A stretch of DNA of 64,000 nucleotides from Artemisia argyi (taxonomy: Eukaryota; Streptophyta; Magnoliopsida; Asterales; Asteraceae), in NCBI GenBank assembly GCA_030686995.1, contig CM060706.1:142437505-142501504 (forward strand), in the 5' to 3' direction. Numbering within the stretch: position 1 is the first letter of the stretch; every line of letters begins with the position of its first letter. The notes under the pieces are model-generated. The model was not told the DNA's origin. It made no database searches and was given only the letters and a program-made list of their open reading frames with translations. Below, piece by piece: positions 59,201-64,000 of the stretch. The position numbers and the translations under genes were made by a program.

Positions 59201-60294
59201 AGAATAAAATGAACTCAAAACCATAAACATTGCTCTTAATTTATTTGGGAAATTGGGCACTTAAGTGAGTTAACTAATTTACGCACAATTGGCAAGGTCA
59301 TCTTGATACTGCTGGGCCAAACGCATGTTGATCATAGAAGGGAACTAACTAAGTTTTATCATGTCACTAAACTAGCTTAATGACACACAACATATACTAT
59401 CGTAGCAGAAAGTTGATTAGCACACATCCATTTTTTAATTCATAACAGGGGTACAAACTACAAACAGTTTAAGGAGCGTGTAACACATCGTACATCTAAT
59501 AAAAACATGATATGGTAGATTACTAGAACTCGGAAAAAAAGTGAATATAACTGATCAAGAGGAAACTAACCTCTATGGCAACCGTTGCCCTCTGCAAATC
59601 CATCCCCATCATACCCTTCACCGCAATAGCACCTATACCCAACCCTCCCACCATCAATCAACACATTCTTACAAGCCGCATTCTTATGACAATCACACTC
59701 CCCTTCCACCCACCACCCCAACTCCACCCTCTCAACTCCCAACGAAACAACCGAACTCTTCCCTCCAAAATCATCAACAACAACCGATGAATACAAAACG
59801 CTACAACCCGCCATTTCTAATCTAACGATATCCATAAACTCATTAACACCACCATCACCATCATTTGAATAACAACTTATATTACTTATATTATTCATTA
59901 ACTCACATCTTGGCAAATGAAACTGACCCTTGATCACATTAGTTGTGACCAAGCAATCATTCATGGTTTCGCTACAGTTTCTTAGAAGCAAATTATTTCG
60001 CCTAGTCAGCGCGTAGTTTTCTGTTCTTAGCTGCCGAATTTGCCCAAAGGGACGATGGCATTTGGCGGGAAAGGTAGCTAGTATGTGATCTACAGTTATA
60101 TTAACAACATGGTATTTATTTATAAGAATGTTACCTGTGTCATTACAATGAAGACGTATTTTGCAACCATCAGAAAAACCGAAAGGATAACGAACTTTGG
60201 TTCCTTTGCAAACATGGTTACAAGTTGTAGCAAATGATGGTGTTATAAGAAATGAAAATATTACGAGAATATGAAGAAACATGTTTGAAAACAT
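56246..60294 (-). CDS. Wall-associated receptor kinase-like protein (WAKL14-like)
   Basis: Three exons: 60,294-59,571, 58,198-58,124 and 57,474-56,246, joined at GTTAGT/CACCAG and GTAACT/TTTCAG sites in consistent phase. Signal peptide MFSNMFLHILVIFSFLITPS, then a GUB_WAK-like cysteine-rich ectodomain (CNHVCKGTKVRYPFG), an EGF-like part (CDCHKNAACKN and YRCYCGEGYDGDGF), a transmembrane helix (GIIAGASLVAIIAFICYCL), and a Ser/Thr kinase with the glycine loop GTGAYGTVYSG, VAIKK lysine, HRDVKSSN and DFGLSRLG, so catalytically competent. It senses cell-wall material at the plasma membrane in related proteins. The introns are 1.4 kb and 0.65 kb, without a recognisable element. A TATATA (60,405-60,410) lies about 110 bp upstream of the ATG. 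Confidence 0.92.
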
Positions 60295-60601
60295 TGAAGT
60301 GAATATAATGAAGCTGTGCTAGTACTAGAGATTGTGAAATATGTGACAAATGATGGAACATTTAATGTGTGTAGTTGAGGATTTGATATTTTTGACACGG
60401 GACATATATAGTTGATGGGCAAAAGAAAAAATTTAAAAACTGGCAACACGAACCGGCTCACACGATCTGGCCTTAGGAAACGCTCGTAAGAAGCAGATTC
60501 TAAGCTCGTCTGCTAGAGAGGCAAGGCTACCTTGATAGTTCGTATAAAAAACGTTCGAACTAAGTAGAACCTTGCCTTTTGGTGAGAGTTTTTCCGGTAC
60601 A

Positions 60602-60634
<33 letters not shown>

Positions 60635-60939
60635 TGAGACACGGTATTGGATTAATAATGGACGTGTGACCGTTGGAGTATGCAAATTGTAAGGTGATGA
60701 TGACCGACGATCAAGATCTTAATTTACAAGTAATATTAAACTATTAAAGTATAAGATAGGTAGTCATCAAGTTGGAATACATGTACTCCTGTAAAATAAT
60801 GATTTGCAATAGTCAATTCTCATTTTAGTTATTATTTTTTTCTTTTATTTTCTGAGAGGCAAGAAAATTTATGGACTACGTAGTTTATAAAGACATTTTA
60901 TACCTATTTTAATATTTTATTACTTATTTTATTTTATCT
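60295..60939. other. 5' flank of the kinase gene
   Basis: A T-run at 60,605-60,633. No gene seen. The possible TATA box for the kinase gene lies at 60,405-60,410. Confidence 0.55.
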
Positions 60940-61461
60940 TTTTTTTTTTTTTGAAGGTGACTTTTTCCATATATGGTTTAGAGTCGCACCTGCCAAATAG
61001 CAGGCCCTCATCCACCACATACCCAGACTATGTTGTCTGAACCGGGCCCATGCTGGCGCAGTGGGGATTTAAACGGCTTTCTCCCGGAAACCGTACCGCC
61101 TCCACACGAGATTACTCGCTGGAGAAACGGCCGGATGAAAACCGGGGCCGGCTTGGATTCGAACCAGGCCCACGCTGGCGCAGTGGGGATTTAAACGGCT
61201 TTCGCCCGGAAACCGTACCGCCTCCACACGAGATTACTCGCTGGAGAAACGGCCGGATGAAAACCGGGGCCGGCTTGGATTCGAACCTGCGCAGCTAATG
61301 GCTTACAGGTTCTCCTCTTCATTGTCTGATATCTCCGGAACATATGGTCCACAAGTGGACCACAAGTGAGGATTTCCCGGATGGTCACCCATCCGGTACT
61401 ACTCCCACTTGTGGCTCGCTTAACAAGTTAAGCCCCACCCACTAGACCACAAGTCCTTTGA
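60940..61461 (-). mobile_element. Retroposon (SINE-like) with a 5S-rRNA-like head
   Basis: Flanked by an exact 16-bp duplication TTATTTTATTTTATCT (60,924-60,939 and 61,462-61,477), with a poly(A) tail at the minus-strand 3' end (T-run from 60,940). The minus-strand 5' part contains TGGTCTAGTGG, then GTTAAGCGAGC, then GGGAGTAGTACCGGATGGGTGACC and GGGAAATCCTCA-like sequence, which align with positions about 40-100 of plant 5S rRNA, including its internal promoter C-box. Downstream is a two-copy tandem of 122-bp units (61,052-61,173 and 61,174 to about 61,287), each ending in GGTTCGAATCC on the minus strand, a pol III B-box. Confidence 0.75.
61052..61287. repeat. 122-bp tandem duplication inside the retroposon
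   Basis: Two nearly identical units beginning 'gctggcgcagtggggattta' and ending 'ggattcgaacc'. The unit contains the B-box, so this copy has two B-boxes. Confidence 0.9.
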
Positions 61462-61477
61462 TTATTTTATTTTATCT

Positions 61478-62200
61478 GATATCGGTTTTTTTCGTTGAAG
61501 AAATTTATTTAGAAAATATTTTTTTCTTCGGTCTAATCGTTTAAAAAGTCAAATAGTTGGATGCATAAAGACATCCTTTGTAATATAAAAATTATACTAA
61601 ATGACCAAAGACATTCTACAAGAATTTGTTTTTAGTTAGGCTAATTTTTAGAATCGAACATTCTATAAGAATTGTTCATAAGTGTCATGGACTCATGGTT
61701 ACGATAATAATTAATAACTCTATATTTTAAACCACGTACTTGGTCAAAATGTTTATAGTTCTCGCGAAAAGGATATGATTATACTATTATAGCTTCGTCG
61801 ACATACCAAATAGTCCATTTGATATTTAGAAGTCTTTACACGTAACTAAAGTAGAAAACCAACAATGGTTTTTTTCTTCGTCTTATTAATGTTGTTTTTC
61901 TTCGTATCACCATGAGTTTACTCTTAATTAGGCTCTTTGAATCATTATTTTATACAAATTATGGCCCATGCATGTGACCAAACTTCCAGCCCAATTCGAT
62001 GGGTTGGGCTTTTTACGTTTTCTTACACTAGCTGAAAGTTTGAGTGTTATCTTTTCGGAAGTGTGTTACAAACTGTAGAAGAATTTTGTTCAAAAACTTA
62101 GAAGAAATGTTTAGTTGAATATGCATGGGTTGGTTTACACATTTTACAGTGACTGTCCAAATAACGATTTGTACATTTTACAACACGGTTCTCGTTTGGC
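61478..62200. other. Intergenic, 3' flank of the WD40 gene
   Basis: No gene seen; the open frame at 62,115-62,588 is a shadow of the WD40 gene. Confidence 0.6.
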
Positions 62201-63700
62201 TCAATCTCGTAGTCGTGAAAAGATATGTCCGGAGCTTTTAGCTCGCTTGGAGCCACTTGGTCGGAGTGGTGGTGTAGAGGAGGATTGTGGACTCATTAAT
62301 TCCATTGTCGAACCTATTCCCGTATACACCCTCCATATTTTCACTGACTTATCCAAACTACCACTATATACAGTCCACGCCTTATTATTGGTAGCTCGGC
62401 GTGATGCTCCAGGCCGTAGCTCCTCTTCCACTGCTAAACACTTCACCGGCCCAGTATGTCCACTCAAAGTACGCAGACACTTATGTTCTCCCCCTTCATC
62501 TCTCCTCCAAACACATATGTTCGTATCTACTGAACCACTAAAAACCAAATTTCCCACGGCTACTAGGCACAAAACCGCCAATTTATGACCTTTCAAAATC
62601 CCTCCACGAGACAACAACTTATCCCGCTCCCAAAAATGTAATATACCATCTGATGACCCAGCGTAAACAACTGTCCCCGCCTCGTTGATAACCAATGAAG
62701 TGACCGCACATTCTTGCTTCAACAAATTGTCTATAAAGAAATGTTTCGTTCTCTTCCCTTGATACTCCCTTCGCCATGCTTTCACTGTCCCATCAGCCGA
62801 TCCCGAGAAAACCATACCATCAAACCCCGTTACCACCGAGTTAACAGCGTCCTCATTTAAAGTTATTGATTCTAAACACTTGAAACTTGACACGCTCCAA
62901 ACTTTGATAGTTCTATCCCATGAACCCGAATAAAGAAGGCATTGATCTTCGCTCAAACTAAGACTAGAAATCGCGTCATAATGTTTTATCCAAATTCTAT
63001 TATGATTTCCTCTAACTTCGGTATAATTTTTTGGCTTCATTGATTTTTTCACGATTGATTTAAAAGTAGGCAATGTACCAATTCGTCTATGGAAGTTAGG
63101 GTTCTTACTCGATATTTTCCAAACTCTAATTTTCCCGTCTTGATGACCCGTAAAAATTTTCTCACCCGCAATAACTATGGCTTTAACCAACCCGCTATTC
63201 GACTTGAACCAAGAAAATTCCTTCTGGTTTTTCCAAACACGAATATTCTTGCTATCGGACCCGGTGTACAACAAATCCCCCGAAGCAGCTAATGAATATA
63301 TATTCCCTTCTTCGCGGACAAGGGAAGCTAATAAACCGGTATAATTAGAATGAGCATCATTACAATCCGATGGAGATCTTTCGACGTAAGATGCCCATGG
63401 AGACCTTGTCAATGGAGACGTTTGACGAGTAGAAGATGACGCGCCAAATAACATACGAGATGAAAATAAATCACTTTGAGACGCGTCATCTTCTGTTGGA
63501 GAATCGATATCTTCCACAATAGAAGAATTGTTTAGGGACATGTTCCTTAGACGAAATGACACCTCGTCCATAGGATCTTTAGGACGATGCTCGCTTTTAT
63601 TGTTCGTTAATTGACCTTGTGGCGCCTTAGGCTTCGGTGCCACATTGCCATCATTGTGTGAACTCGATGCTTTGTCTCCTGGCGACAAGTTTCTTATCAT
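62201..63700 (-). CDS. WD40-repeat protein of the JINGUBANG type
   Basis: Intronless, 499 residues counted from the ATG at 63,700 ([10 protein letters not shown]); an open frame upstream only has a TTG. A Ser-rich N-terminus of about 130 residues precedes seven WD40 repeats: [90 protein letters not shown] and [15 protein letters not shown]. The set forms a beta-propeller. The protein resembles JINGUBANG and related single-exon WD40 proteins known for a role in pollen germination control and dormancy; that name is a family-level call, not an orthologue. Confidence 0.9.
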   Translation of the reverse strand: MIRNLSPGDKASSSHNDGNVAPKPKAPQGQLTNNKSEHRPKDPMDEVSFRLRNMSLNNSSIVEDIDSPTEDDASQSDLFSSRMLFGASSSTRQTSPLTRSPWASYVERSPSDCNDAHSNYTGLLASLVREEGNIYSLAASGDLLYTGSDSKNIRVWKNQKEFSWFKSNSGLVKAIVIAGEKIFTGHQDGKIRVWKISSKNPNFHRRIGTLPTFKSIVKKSMKPKNYTEVRGNHNRIWIKHYDAISSLSLSEDQCLLYSGSWDRTIKVWSVSSFKCLESITLNEDAVNSVVTGFDGMVFSGSADGTVKAWRREYQGKRTKHFFIDNLLKQECAVTSLVINEAGTVVYAGSSDGILHFWERDKLLSRGGILKGHKLAVLCLVAVGNLVFSGSVDTNICVWRRDEGGEHKCLRTLSGHTGPVKCLAVEEELRPGASRRATNNKAWTVYSGSLDKSVKIWRVYTGIGSTMELMSPQSSSTPPLRPSGSKRAKSSGHIFSRLRD

Positions 63701-64000
63701 AGTTTTGGTTTTGTAAATATTTTTCCCCGCGAAGAAGGTTGTCAATTAAACAAATCACGATTGTAAATGTATAATGATTTAGATTTGGAGGTCTTGATTC
63801 CAGAAATGGAATATTTGATTTGAGGGAAATGTGATGATCAAAAAACGAAAAAGAGAATAAAAGGAATGGCAATGAAATAGGTGGTGCATGATTTATGCTA
63901 ATGTAACAAAAATAATGCACAGAACAAGTATTGTTATTGCACATGAAATTAGAAAGATAACACCATATTAAAAGTAGGGCAAATTGCACAAAATTATATC
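63701..64000. other. 5' flank of the WD40 gene
   Basis: Leader and promoter region for the gene to the left. No clear TATA box identified. Confidence 0.5.

Noticed and set aside
61366..61432. 5S rRNA gene
   Set aside because: Only the 3' half of 5S resembles it and it lies in a poly(A)-tailed retroposon with target duplication, so it is not a functional gene.
60940..61461. Cassandra LTR element
   Set aside because: Cassandra carries 5S-like sequence, but here there are a poly(A) tail and a 16-bp duplication and no TG/CA LTR ends, so a retroposon fits better. Not fully excluded.

Overview
This is a eukaryotic nuclear window from a flowering plant. It holds spliced genes with GT-AG introns, a DYW-class PPR gene, a nuclear psbO gene, a wall-associated receptor kinase, plant LTR retrotransposons, a FAR1/MULE element and SINEs. 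The Copia gag and the LTR termini resemble repeats I associate with Asteraceae (daisy family), but that family call is inference.

The left two thirds (about 1-46.4 kb) is a nested transposon pile. An old FAR1/FHY3-type Mutator-like element (MULE) with an antisense Ulp1-type protease gene is the host. Its transposase runs from 5.4 to 7.3 kb and resumes at 41.85-43.25 kb, so one intron now spans about 34.5 kb. That intron contains the 5' half of a Ulp1-type gene (minus strand, cut at 8.4 kb and 29.0 kb), two related Copia elements head to head (8,440-16,751 minus; 16,779-27,667 plus), a 3.3-kb solo LTR inserted in one Copia LTR with a CATTA duplication, a 1.35-kb LTR-like block (27,671-29,018), and a 10.4-kb Ty3/Gypsy element of the Tat type (29,609-40,023, GTAAT duplication). 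The Tat element has an antisense multi-exon gene. The Ulp1 catalytic half lies at 44.46-46.43 kb. All of these coding units except the two extra Copia ORFs carry stops or frameshifts.

The right third (46.6-64 kb) is genic. In order: an F-box gene interrupted inside its exon by a 332-bp MITE; remnant exons at 49.3-49.8 kb; an intronless PPR-DYW gene; psbO on the minus strand with a SINE in its intron; a small cysteine-rich gene; a WAKL14-like receptor kinase; a 5S-rRNA-like retroposon with a 16-bp duplication; and an intronless WD40 gene of the JINGUBANG type.

The least explained structures are: an extra ORF with its own TATA box kept open in both Copia copies; palindromic CCCCTTAATTAAGGGG-type boxes found both in the Copia LTR promoter and upstream of that ORF; a perfect palindrome GAATCATATATGATTC scattered only through the MULE; a 185-nt near-perfect hairpin at 3,974-4,158; and the 5S-like retroposon. 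No tRNA gene, rRNA gene, CRISPR array or operon is present. All exon boundaries and alignments were made by eye.
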